From NCBI GenBank assembly GCA_900540205.1, contig UQER01000039.1, positions 1-18,443 on the forward strand: a DNA stretch of 18,443 bases. The letters are read 5' to 3'. Positions within the stretch are counted from its first letter, which is position 1. Each line of letters opens with the position of its first letter. Position numbers and translations under genes: made by a program. The notes beneath the pieces are model-generated. The model did no database searches. It had not been told where the DNA came from and was given only the letters and a program-made list of their open reading frames with translations. This document shows positions 7,712-15,513 of this stretch, in pieces. Source of the DNA: an uncultured Porphyromonadaceae bacterium. GTDB lineage: Bacteria; Bacteroidota; Bacteroidia; Bacteroidales; Muribaculaceae.

Positions 7712-9143
7712 AGAGCTCCAGACGGCCGGTGAGCATAAGGAATGAGAGCACCCATTTGCCTGCGTCGGGGACGGCGGAATAGGCTTCGCCGTAGCCGGGC
7801 ATTCCGAGTTCACATCCGGCATTGCTCACGCAAGCCAGTGAAGAGAAAAATGCATCGGTAAGAGGAACGCCCAGAGCCGAAAGGCAAAGTGAGCCGCCCA
7901 CAATCACGCACATATATATGGTAATGAACACCAGCACTTTGTTGAGCAGTTCGGGCGACACGGCGGCTCCGTTCCACTGCACGCTGAGCACATGGTTGGG
8001 GCGGATGCAGCGTTTAAGCTCGTTGCATGAGTTTTTCCACAGGAAGATGGCGCGGTCGATTTTGGCGCCGCCCGATGTCGATCCGGCACATCCGCCGAAG
8101 AGCATCATTATGAACGTCAGGCCGAGCAGCAGAAAGCCCCAGTGCTGGAATCCGTTGACCATGTAGGCTGTCGACGACATGGCCGAGACAATCTGGAACA
8201 GCGGGTCGATGGTGAAACTCTCGATGGTGCGCGGCACTTCTGGGTTGAACCACAGGGCCACGTCGAAGATGATGAACAGCACGGCTATGAGTTTCACAAA
8301 AACGCGGAAAGCCTGGTTCTGCCACACCGTGCCGAAACGGCCGGTGGATGCCTTGTAGATAAGCGCGAAATTCACACTGCCGATAAACATGAACACCGTT
8401 GTGATGATCTTCACATACAGCGAATCCCACGACGCTATGGATTCCTGCCGGGTGGAGAATCCGCCGGTCGACATGGTGGCGAATGCGTGGCAAATGCTGT
8501 CGAAAGCATTCATGGGTCCCACCCAGTAGAGTATCACAAGCAGCAGGGTAAGCAGTCCGTAGATAAGCCACAGGCGTTTGGCCGTGGAACTTACGCGCGG
8601 ACGCAGTTTCTCATGTGTTATGCCGGTGACTTCGGCATTGAACATCTGCATGCCGCCCGACGAGTTGAGCATCGGTACCACTGCGAGGGTGAACAGGATG
8701 ATTCCCATACCGCCTATCCATTGCATCAGCGCACGCCACATATGGATGGAGTGGTTGAGATTGTCGATGTCGTCGATTACGGATACTCCCGTTGTGGAGA
8801 ATCCGGACATGGATTCGAAAAAGGCATCGCTTACGGAAAGCTGCACGCTGCTGATAATGAACGGAAGCATGCCGAAAAGCGAGAAAACCACCCACACCAT
8901 GGCCGTGAGCAGGAAGCCTTCGCGTTTGCCCATGTTGGTGCGCGACGGGCGCACGCCGAATGTCATCAGTGCTCCGGCACCGGCAGTGATGCCGGCGCTT
9001 ATGGCGAACGGCACGAGGTCGCCGTCGCCGTAGATGGCGGCTGTGACAAGCGGCACAAGCATGAACACAGCCTCGATCATGACAAGGAGGCCGGTGACGC
9101 GTGTAAGCATCAAAAAGTTGATTCCTGATTTTATGACTTTCAT
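7668..9143 (-). CDS. trkH: Trk-type potassium uptake protein TrkH, 491 aa
   Basis: Inner-membrane potassium-translocating subunit that works with the regulator TrkA. The hydrophobic protein has four membrane-pore-membrane repeats. Pore loops: P1 STTG (116-119), P2 STGG (225-228), P3 STAY (324-327) and P4 SNAG (440-443). The third loop has alanine (A326, codon GCC at 8168-8166) where the selectivity-filter glycine is expected. The family motif GGCAGSTSGGAKI is at 350-362 and length matches TrkH. It starts 24 bp after trkA, as last gene of the dxs operon. Its C-terminus (LFTVLVLFLPSFWQK) is typical for Bacteroidota TrkH, so the 44-bp overlap with the uvrA end is real and not an over-called stop. 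No terminator is visible beyond it. Confidence 0.95.
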   Translation of the reverse strand: MKVIKSGINFLMLTRVTGLLVMIEAVFMLVPLVTAAIYGDGDLVPFAISAGITAGAGALMTFGVRPSRTNMGKREGFLLTAMVWVVFSLFGMLPFIISSVQLSVSDAFFESMSGFSTTGVSVIDDIDNLNHSIHMWRALMQWIGGMGIILFTLAVVPMLNSSGGMQMFNAEVTGITHEKLRPRVSSTAKRLWLIYGLLTLLLVILYWVGPMNAFDSICHAFATMSTGGFSTRQESIASWDSLYVKIITTVFMFIGSVNFALIYKASTGRFGTVWQNQAFRVFVKLIAVLFIIFDVALWFNPEVPRTIESFTIDPLFQIVSAMSSTAYMVNGFQHWGFLLLGLTFIMMLFGGCAGSTSGGAKIDRAIFLWKNSCNELKRCIRPNHVLSVQWNGAAVSPELLNKVLVFITIYMCVIVGGSLCLSALGVPLTDAFFSSLACVSNAGCELGMPGYGEAYSAVPDAGKWVLSFLMLTGRLELFTVLVLFLPSFWQK

Positions 9144-9167
9144 AAGATGATGGGCGGAAGGCGGATT

Positions 9168-10508
9168 TCAGACGAACATTTTCTCCACCTTATGGATGTA
9201 GCCCGTAAGGCAGAACACAAGCACGTGGTCGCCGGGCTGAATCTGGGTGCGGCCGTCGATGAGCATCCCTTTCCCGTCGCGCACAAGCCCGGCGAGTGTC
9301 ATCTCCTTGCTGAGCTTGAGGTCCATCACCTTGGCTTTTGTGATCCGGGAGCCTTCGCGGGCTTCGAGTTCGGCCACTTCGGCGTCGGCGAGTGCCATGA
9401 ACTTGGATGAATTCTCGTCGGCGGCAAGAAGCAGCTGGAATATTTTGGAGGAAGCCAGCAGTTTCTTGTTGATGATGGTGCCGATGTTCAGACCCTCGGC
9501 TTCGGAGATGAACTGTATGTTCTCCACCTCTGCAATGGTTTTGCTTACGTGGAATTCCTTGGCTGTGAGGCATGCCAGAATGTTTGTTTCGGAGTGCTCG
9601 GTGAGGGCCAGGAAGGCATCCATGGTGTCGATGTTTTCCTCTGTGAGCAGGTCGTTGTCGCGAGCGTCGCCGTGGATGATGTTCACATCGCAGCCGGAGC
9701 ATTTTTCCGGCAGTTTGCGGCACACTTCGATGTCGTTGTCGATGATGGTGATGTTGTATTCGCCCGATGCCAGATGCGCAAGCCGCACGGCTATGCGTCC
9801 GCCACCCATCACCATGACTTTCCTGATTTTGTAGGCGCGTTTGCCACATATTTTGCGGATCTCGTCCACATAATCGCGCGTGGTGGTGAAATAGAGTATG
9901 TCGCCTTCCTGAATTTCGTCGTCGCCTCGCGGGATGATGGTCTCGTGATGGCGGCGTATGGCCGACACGTGGTAGTTGTGCTGATCGAATGTGAGGTCGC
10001 GCAGTTTGCGGCCTATCAGCGATGCATTGTCGCGCAGTTTCACTCCCACCACAATCAGCTCGCCGTTGTGCAGTTCGAACCAGTTGCGCACCCAGGGTCG
10101 GCGAAGGGCTGTGACAATCTCCTGGGCCGCGAGCATTTCGGGATAAATGAGGTGGTCAACACCTTTCTGCACGAAAAATTCTCGGTTGTCGCCATACAGG
10201 AATTCGTGGTTGTCGATGCGGGCCACTGTTTTCTTTGCGCCCAGGCGTTTGGCTATCTCGCACGACACGAGATTGGTGTTCTCGAACGGGGTGACGGCTA
10301 TGTAAAGGTCGCACGTGTCCACGCCCGCAGCCCGTAGGTCGCGGAATGATGTGGGCGAACCCACTCGGGTCATGAGGTTGTAGTTGGCGTCGAGTTCGGC
10401 CAGTTTGGATGCCTCGCGGTCAAGAATGACGATATCCTGTTCTTCGCGCGAGAGCAGTTTTGCCAGATGCGAGCCCACCTCGCCTGCGCCTGCAATCACT
10501 ATTCGCAT
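9168..10508 (-). CDS. trkA: Trk potassium uptake regulator TrkA, 446 aa
   Basis: Peripheral cytoplasmic subunit that gates TrkH in response to nucleotides. It has two RCK repeats. The first Rossmann fold begins at residue 3 with GAGEVG (7-12) and an acidic D30 at the end of strand 2; its TrkA-C domain follows at about 140-220. The second fold starts near 230 (VMVMGGGRIA), where the last glycine of the dinucleotide motif is replaced, and ends in another TrkA-C domain (about 370-446). A longer frame starts at TTG 10520, but MRIVIAGAG from the ATG at 10508 is the standard start. This start lies inside the last codons of dxs (10-bp overlap), so the two are probably translationally coupled. trkH follows after 24 bp. 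Confidence 0.96.
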   Translation of the reverse strand: MRIVIAGAGEVGSHLAKLLSREEQDIVILDREASKLAELDANYNLMTRVGSPTSFRDLRAAGVDTCDLYIAVTPFENTNLVSCEIAKRLGAKKTVARIDNHEFLYGDNREFFVQKGVDHLIYPEMLAAQEIVTALRRPWVRNWFELHNGELIVVGVKLRDNASLIGRKLRDLTFDQHNYHVSAIRRHHETIIPRGDDEIQEGDILYFTTTRDYVDEIRKICGKRAYKIRKVMVMGGGRIAVRLAHLASGEYNITIIDNDIEVCRKLPEKCSGCDVNIIHGDARDNDLLTEENIDTMDAFLALTEHSETNILACLTAKEFHVSKTIAEVENIQFISEAEGLNIGTIINKKLLASSKIFQLLLAADENSSKFMALADAEVAELEAREGSRITKAKVMDLKLSKEMTLAGLVRDGKGMLIDGRTQIQPGDHVLVFCLTGYIHKVEKMFV

Positions 10509-12481
10509 AATACGGAGCAATTAGATTGAACGGCGGCGTGGTTGCCCAGGACGGCGTTTATGCTGCCGATAATGCCTTTGGCGTCGATGCCGCAAATGGC
10601 TTTAAGCTGGGCCACGGTGCCCTGCGGAATGAATTTGTCGGGGATGCCGAGGCGTGTCACCTGCACCTGCGGATGGTGCTCGGCAAACCATGATGCCACG
10701 AGCGAACCGAATCCTCCGGCCACCGAGCCATCCTCCACGGTTATCACCGGCACATGGAGCGCGGCGGCCTTTTCAAGCAGCGCCGTGTCGAGCGGTTTTA
10801 CGAACGTGAAATGGTAGTGGGCGGCTGACACTCCGGCTTTTTCAGCTTCCATACGTGCCTGCTCGGTTTCATAGGCTATGGTGCCGGTGGAAAGCAGCAC
10901 TACGTCGGTTCCTTCGGCAAGCACTTCGCCTTTCCCGATTTCGATGGCCGTCATTGGGCGTCGCCAGTCGGGGTTATGGCCGCTGCCGCGCGGATACCGT
11001 ATGGCGAACGGGCCATGTTCGGTGGTTGCAGCGGTGTACATGAGGTTGCGCAATGCGATTTCGTCGCGCGGGGCTGCCACAGTCATGCCGGGCACCGAGG
11101 TGAGATAAATCAGGTCGAGTGCGCCGTGGTGGGTGGCACCGTCCTCGCCGACGAGTCCGGCGCGGTCCACGCAGAATGTTACCGGGAGCCGTGTGAGTGC
11201 CACGTCGTGCACAATCTGGTCGTAGGCGCGCTGCAGGAAAGATGAGTAAATGGCCACAAATGGTTTCAGTCCATCCTTGGCGAGGCCGCCGGCAAATGTT
11301 ACGGCGTGTTCTTCGGAAATACCCACGTCGAACACACGCCGGGGCATCTCTTCTTTCAGGATGTTCATCGATGTGCCGGAGGGCATCGCGGCAGTGATGC
11401 CGACAATCTTGCTGTCGTCGCGCGCGAGTTCGAGCAGGGTGTTGCCGAAGACGTCCTGATATTTCGGCGCGGCCGGGCGCTGTCCGTTTTTGTTGCCGGA
11501 GAGAATCTCGCCGGTTTCCGGATTGAAGCGTCCCGGGGCGTGCCATGTGGCCGGGTCGAGTTCGGCAGGCGTGAAGCCCTTCCCTTTCTGGGTCTTGATG
11601 TGCAGCAGCCGGGGGCCGTTCATGTCCTTTATGTCGCTGAGCACTTTCACCAGTCCTGCTATATCGTGGCCGTCCACCGGTCCGAAATAGCGGATGTTCA
11701 GCCCCTCGAAGATGTTCTGTTCGTTCGACAGCAGCGCCTTGAGGCTGTTGTTGAAACGCATTATTTTCCCTTTCCCTTTGTCGGACACAAGTTTGAGCTT
11801 GCGCAGCACGCGGTAGATGGTGTAACGTATGTCGTTGTAGCCCTTGGATGTGGTTATGTGTGCCAGGTAGCGGTGCAGCGAACCCACATTGGGGTCAATC
11901 GACATATCGTTGTCGTTTAGGATTATAAGCAGGTTGTTGGGGGTGTTGGCGGCATTGTTGATGCCTTCGAAGGCCAGACCGCCGCTTATAGAGGCGTCGC
12001 CTATCACGGCCACCACGTTGCGGCGCGGATGCTCGTTGTTGAGCACTGTGGCCACCGCCATGCCGAGAGCGGCTGAGATGGAGTTGGAGGCATGTCCGGC
12101 GGCAAATGTGTCGTAGGGGCTTTCGTCCGGGTTGGGGAAGCCCGCGAGGCCGCCGAGTGTGCGGTTGGTGGCGAAGCGGTCGCGCCGACCGGTGAGGAGT
12201 TTGTGGCCGTAGGCCTGATGCCCCACGTCCCATACGATGCGGTCGTAGGGGGTGCGGAACACATAGTGCAGCGCAACGGTAATCTCCACCGCTCCCATCG
12301 ACGATGCGAAATGTCCCGGATTGTCGCAGAGTGAGTGGATAAGGAAATCGCGGATTTCCGCGCACACCTGCGGCAGCTGGTCCACACTCAGCCGACGCAG
12401 GTCGGCCGGAGAGTCGATGCTGGGGAGCAGGGGGGCGGCAGTCTGCAGATTGCTGTTATCGTTTGTCTTGTTTTCCGTCAT
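10499..12481 (-). CDS. dxs: 1-deoxy-D-xylulose-5-phosphate synthase, 660 aa
   Basis: Thiamine diphosphate-dependent enzyme that condenses pyruvate and glyceraldehyde 3-phosphate, the first and flux-controlling step of the MEP isoprenoid pathway. Visible motifs: GHFASSMG with H57, DVGHQAYGHK (85-94), the ThDP/Mg motif from GDAS (161-164) to NDN (189-191), SEEHAV with the catalytic-type E391 (389-394), and DRAGLVGEDGATHHG (439-453). It has a short low-complexity N-terminal extension (about 20 residues) and is somewhat longer than E. coli Dxs (620). The start overlaps the end of the upstream small membrane-protein gene by 26 bp, and the stop overlaps the trkA start by 10 bp. Products feed undecaprenyl phosphate and menaquinone synthesis; a functional link to potassium uptake is not obvious. 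Confidence 0.97.
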   Translation of the reverse strand: MTENKTNDNSNLQTAAPLLPSIDSPADLRRLSVDQLPQVCAEIRDFLIHSLCDNPGHFASSMGAVEITVALHYVFRTPYDRIVWDVGHQAYGHKLLTGRRDRFATNRTLGGLAGFPNPDESPYDTFAAGHASNSISAALGMAVATVLNNEHPRRNVVAVIGDASISGGLAFEGINNAANTPNNLLIILNDNDMSIDPNVGSLHRYLAHITTSKGYNDIRYTIYRVLRKLKLVSDKGKGKIMRFNNSLKALLSNEQNIFEGLNIRYFGPVDGHDIAGLVKVLSDIKDMNGPRLLHIKTQKGKGFTPAELDPATWHAPGRFNPETGEILSGNKNGQRPAAPKYQDVFGNTLLELARDDSKIVGITAAMPSGTSMNILKEEMPRRVFDVGISEEHAVTFAGGLAKDGLKPFVAIYSSFLQRAYDQIVHDVALTRLPVTFCVDRAGLVGEDGATHHGALDLIYLTSVPGMTVAAPRDEIALRNLMYTAATTEHGPFAIRYPRGSGHNPDWRRPMTAIEIGKGEVLAEGTDVVLLSTGTIAYETEQARMEAEKAGVSAAHYHFTFVKPLDTALLEKAAALHVPVITVEDGSVAGGFGSLVASWFAEHHPQVQVTRLGIPDKFIPQGTVAQLKAICGIDAKGIIGSINAVLGNHAAVQSNCSVLCE

Positions 12482-12665
12482 TGCGGATGTATTTCTTGTA
12501 TAAAGGGATGAAAACGATGAATGCCGAGGCTATGAGCGGGAACAGCGACATGAGCGTGATGGGGTTACCGCTCTTTTTCAGAGCCGCCACATACCATCCG
12601 CACACCAGCAGCCATAACAGGCCGATGATGGCAAAACGCACTATGACAGACGGTTTGATGTTCAT
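12456..12665 (-). CDS. Small two-helix membrane protein upstream of dxs, 69 aa
   Basis: Unrecognised small membrane protein. Two hydrophobic segments (about 9-29, IVRFAIIGLLWLLVCGWYVA, and 39-54, LMSLFPLIASAFIVFI) flank a short loop with KKSGNP; the C-terminus is charged (KKYIRNDGKQDKR). By the positive-inside rule both ends probably face the cytoplasm. The frame is open back to an ATG at 12731, but the ATG at 12665 puts the first helix close to the N-terminus and leaves a leader of about 100 nt from the predicted promoter, so it is preferred. The 3' end overlaps dxs by 26 bp in another frame. No catalytic or metal-binding motif is present. It is either a conserved operon partner or a coupling leader for dxs. 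Confidence 0.65.
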   Translation of the reverse strand: MNIKPSVIVRFAIIGLLWLLVCGWYVAALKKSGNPITLMSLFPLIASAFIVFIPLYKKYIRNDGKQDKR

Positions 12666-12768
12666 AACCGGCAATTTCTTCGTTTTCTCCACGACGTTGT
12701 GGGCTTCCACCCATAGGCATGTGCATTGCAATGCGTGGCTACCGGGCCATTTGCCGTGGTAATAAATG

Positions 12769-12800
12769 CAAATTTACTATTTTCCGCCGATAGCGGCAAA
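12769..12800 (-). promoter_or_regulatory. Promoter of the small protein-dxs-trkA-trkH operon
   Basis: Read on the minus strand: TTTG at 12800-12797, exactly 20 bp, then TAAATTTG at 12776-12769, a full match to the Bacteroidota consensus. The predicted start near 12764 lies about 100 nt before the 69-aa protein start at 12665. The -33 box begins only 4 bp beyond the GH95 terminator stem, so the two transcription units are tightly packed. Confidence 0.75.
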
Positions 12801-12804
12801 TCAA

Positions 12805-12865
12805 AACGCTGCGGGAGCGGGGCCGGAATACTCTGTGTAGAAGCCGGCACTGCTCCCGCAGCGTT
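12805..12865 (-). terminator. Strong terminator of the GH95 gene
   Basis: A perfect 14-bp stem (12805-12818 with 12852-12865, AACGCTGCGGGAGC and complement) encloses a 3/3 internal loop and a second 5-bp stem (GCCGG at 12822-12826 with CCGGC at 12844-12848). On the minus strand the stem is followed by TTTTGATTTG, a T-rich tail. It starts 10 bp beyond the GH95 stop codon and shields the dxs-operon promoter from read-through. Confidence 0.8.
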
Positions 12866-12874
12866 AGTGAGATG

Positions 12875-15271
12875 TCAGTTGAAGCTAATTGTGACGGGGT
12901 CGGCCGAGGGTGCGACGGTGCGTTCGGTACCGTTGGCCCGGAGTGTGACAGGGTCGGAGGGGAGCGTGGTTGCCGAGGGAGTGAGGGTGACGGTCTGCAC
13001 TTTGCTGTCGCTCCACGTCATGCTGATTTCATGGCCAGTGCGTGTGCGCAGGCCGCTCACGCTGCCCGATTCCCATTGCGCGGGAATGGCCGGCAGGAGT
13101 GTGATGGTGGAGGGTGTGGACTGCACAAGCATCTCGGCCACGCCGGCGCTGCCACCGAAGTTGCCGTCAATCTGGAATGGCGTGTGTGCGTCGAGGAGGT
13201 TGGGGTATGTGCCTCCGCCACGGCGGCGGTCCGGACCTTTGTATTTGTCGGGTGTCACGAAGCGCAGCAGACGGCGGTACATCCGGTAGGCCTTTTCGCC
13301 GTCGGCAAGACGGGCAAGGAGGTTGATGCGCCATCCTGCGCTCCATCCGGTGGTTTCGGTGCCCTTTATGTCGAGCGTGCGTGCGCAGGCGGCGGCAAGT
13401 TCCGGTGTGGATTCCACCGAGATATGATGGCCGGGATAGAGGCCAATCAGATGGCTCTGGTGGCGGTGCTGCGGGTCCTTGTCGGGATATTCGTCCCACC
13501 ATTCGAGCAGGCTTCCGTCGGCTTTAATCTTGTAGGGGTGCAGACGCGGCAGGGCGGCATCGATTTCGGCCACCAGCTCCTTGTCAGTGTCGAGTTCGAG
13601 CGCGGCGGCACGGGTGTCAATCAGGCATTCGCGTATCAGGGCCATGTCGGATGCCGAGCAGTGGGAGGTGGGCCAGTCGGTGCCGTCGGGGGCGATGAAG
13701 CGGTTTTCGGGAGAGGTGGAGGGGGAGGTGATGAGTTCGCCGTCGCGCTCAAACATCCATTCAAGGGCGAAACGGGCGGCTCCACGCAGTGCGGGATAAT
13801 ACTTTTTCAGGGTTTCCTTGTCGCGGCCGAACAGGTAGTGCTCCCAGATGTGGGTTGCCACCCAGCAGCTGCCCATGGCCCAGTTGGCCCATTCCGGCGA
13901 ATCGTTGCCCATGCCGATGGGGTTGGCCATCGCCCATATGTCGGTGTTGTGTCCCAGACACCATCCGCTGTCCACACCCCAGTGATTTCTTGCGGCGTGG
14001 GTGCCGTTTTTCGACACATTAGCAGCGAACTGAAGCAACGGCATGTGGAGTTCGGGCAGATTGGTTGTCTCTGCACCCCAGTAGTTCTCTTCGAGATTGA
14101 TGTTTGTGGTGTAGTTGCTGCTCCACGGCGGCAGCAGTTTTTCGTTCCAGAGGCCCTGCAGGTTGGCGGGGACGCCGGGCGTCTGTGAGCAGCTGATGAG
14201 CAGATAACGGCCGAACTGGAAGTAGAGTTCCTCCAGATCGGGGTTACGGTCGGTGTTGTCGGTGTAGCTCAGCAGTTGACGGTCGGTGGTCAGGGCCGCT
14301 ATTTCCGGGGCTGTGGTGCCGAGGTCGAGTGTGACGCGGTCGAACAGACGGCGGTGGGCCTGTTCGGCACGTTGCTGCAGCTGTGTCCACGGCATCTGTG
14401 TGGCAGCTGCTATGCGGGAGGTGGCTATCTTGTTGTGGTCACGCCCCTCGGTAACGGGGTTGCGGTCAAATCCGTTGAAGCTCGTGGCGGCGGCAACGGT
14501 GAGTGTGAGATCGTGTGCGCCGGTTACCCGCAGGCTGTTGCCATCCGCGGTAACTTTCCCATCCTGTGCTGTGGCGTCCACGATGGTGGTGAAATGGATG
14601 CCGCGCTCCGGGTCGTATCTGAAACGCTTCTCCGCGTCCTCCGAATATCCGGGCATGGAGTGATAGGCAGCATAACCAGATGTCGTTATGGCGGAGCCTG
14701 CGGCAGTGGTGGTGGATCTCACCTGACTGTCGAGCGATATGGTGGCGTTGATGCCTGCCGGGTCGGTGATATGGATTACCATAACCGAGTCGGGCATCGA
14801 TGCGAAATAGTTCACCGTGCGCGAGCCGGCCTTTACCGTGGCAAGGGCTTTGTGCAGGTCGAGGGTCCGGTAATAGAAACTGTCGGCCGGGGCGTTGTCG
14901 TAGGTGATGGTGAGGGTGCCGAGTGGCTGGTAGTTCTGGCAGTAATGTCCCTGCAGTAGTTTTTGCAGAGAGTCGGCCTTGGCGAACTCCTGACGGTCGA
15001 TGGCCGAACGTATATCCCGGATTATCGGGCGTGGGTCGGTGGATGCAGGGGCGTTGGTTTCAGGCTCGCCTGTCCATAGGGTGATGTCGTTTAGCGAGAT
15101 ACGGTCGGATGTCCGTCCGCCGTAGATTGCGGCACCCTGAGTGCCGTTGCCTATCACGAATGTCTCCTCGAAATATTTGGCAGGAGCATCGTATTTCAGT
15201 GTCAGATTGTCGGCATGCGCGGACACGGCCGTCAAGCCCGCTGCCACAAGCCACAAAGCAGATGTTTTCAT
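12875..15271 (-). CDS. Secreted GH95 glycosidase (alpha-L-fucosidase or alpha-L-galactosidase), 798 aa
   Basis: Inverting exo-glycosidase of family GH95, releasing alpha-L-fucose (classically Fuc-alpha-1,2-Gal) or alpha-L-galactose. A type I signal peptide (MKTSALWLVAAGLTAVSAHA) without lipobox suggests a periplasmic enzyme. Order: N-terminal beta-sandwich (about 22-280, with NDITLWTGEP at 61-70), linker, (alpha/alpha)6 barrel (about 300-690) and C-terminal beta-domain. By alignment from memory with Bifidobacterium AfcA, N390 and N392 (NINLEENYW) are the base-assisting asparagines, E522 (SPENRF) the acid and D702 (QIDGNFG) the partner. T388 sits where fucosidases carry histidine. The ATG at 15271 is preferred over 15313 because the signal peptide starts there. 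No SusC/SusD pair is adjacent, so it stands outside a polysaccharide utilization locus in this window. Confidence 0.93.
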   Translation of the reverse strand: MKTSALWLVAAGLTAVSAHADNLTLKYDAPAKYFEETFVIGNGTQGAAIYGGRTSDRISLNDITLWTGEPETNAPASTDPRPIIRDIRSAIDRQEFAKADSLQKLLQGHYCQNYQPLGTLTITYDNAPADSFYYRTLDLHKALATVKAGSRTVNYFASMPDSVMVIHITDPAGINATISLDSQVRSTTTAAGSAITTSGYAAYHSMPGYSEDAEKRFRYDPERGIHFTTIVDATAQDGKVTADGNSLRVTGAHDLTLTVAAATSFNGFDRNPVTEGRDHNKIATSRIAAATQMPWTQLQQRAEQAHRRLFDRVTLDLGTTAPEIAALTTDRQLLSYTDNTDRNPDLEELYFQFGRYLLISCSQTPGVPANLQGLWNEKLLPPWSSNYTTNINLEENYWGAETTNLPELHMPLLQFAANVSKNGTHAARNHWGVDSGWCLGHNTDIWAMANPIGMGNDSPEWANWAMGSCWVATHIWEHYLFGRDKETLKKYYPALRGAARFALEWMFERDGELITSPSTSPENRFIAPDGTDWPTSHCSASDMALIRECLIDTRAAALELDTDKELVAEIDAALPRLHPYKIKADGSLLEWWDEYPDKDPQHRHQSHLIGLYPGHHISVESTPELAAACARTLDIKGTETTGWSAGWRINLLARLADGEKAYRMYRRLLRFVTPDKYKGPDRRRGGGTYPNLLDAHTPFQIDGNFGGSAGVAEMLVQSTPSTITLLPAIPAQWESGSVSGLRTRTGHEISMTWSDSKVQTVTLTPSATTLPSDPVTLRANGTERTVAPSADPVTISFN

Positions 15272-15302
15272 GTTCTGGTAAGAAATGTTAGATTGGTCAA
15301 CG

Positions 15303-15310
15303 CAAAGATA
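15303..15310 (-). promoter_or_regulatory. -7 element of the GH95 promoter
   Basis: On the minus strand TATCTTTG (15310-15303) is an exact TAnnTTTG match, 32 bp before the GH95 start codon. The -33 element about 20 bp upstream reads ATG instead of TTG (15333-15331), so it is imperfect and may need an activator. The spacer contains the palindrome at 15313-15329. Confidence 0.55.
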
Positions 15311-15312
15311 CA

Positions 15313-15329
15313 AAATTTACCTTAAATTT
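15313..15329. promoter_or_regulatory. 7-3-7 palindrome, candidate operator
   Basis: AAATTTA (15313-15319), CCT, TAAATTT (15323-15329): perfect 7-bp arms around a 3-bp centre. It occupies the -33/-7 spacer of the GH95 promoter, and its right arm forms TAAATTTG (15323-15330), a -7-like element for the + strand. A protein bound here could control both directions. AT-rich symmetry by chance is possible. Confidence 0.4.
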
Positions 15330-15344
15330 GCATGAGCCTGTGTT

Positions 15345-15389
15345 GTCCGGAATGCTTTATGGTTTACCGGCATAAAGCCTGTTCCGGAC
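15345..15389 (+). other. 16-bp stem-loop in the GH95/peptidase intergenic region
   Basis: GTCCGGAA (15345-15352) pairs with TTCCGGAC (15382-15389) and GCTTTATG (15354-15361) pairs with CATAAAGC (15371-15378), with a T/CTG internal bulge and a 9-nt loop GTTTACCGG. No T-run follows on either side, so it is not a standard terminator. If the + strand TAAATTTG at 15323-15330 is a promoter, the hairpin sits near the 5' end of the peptidase leader. Confidence 0.5.
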
Positions 15390-15513
15390 TGCAACGCTTG
15401 CCCGATGCATGATAAATATAGACTGTATGCAACAAAGTTGATGCAAATCAGGTTGTATTTATGGAGATGATAAATGTTAACCGCGCCTTACGCGCAATTT
15501 AGACACTGAATTT

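Noticed and set aside
8142..9128. 328-codon open frame antisense to trkH
   Set aside because: Very His/Glu/Gly-rich with no hydrophobic core or known motif, while trkH on the other strand is certain.
9549..10337. 262-codon open frame antisense to trkA
   Set aside because: No recognisable domain, and both RCK repeats of trkA occupy the opposite strand.
12872..14188. 438-codon open frame antisense to the GH95 gene
   Set aside because: It is rich in Gly, Val, Ala, Cys and His without any motif, lies fully inside a well-conserved gene and is a by-product of GC-rich codon use.
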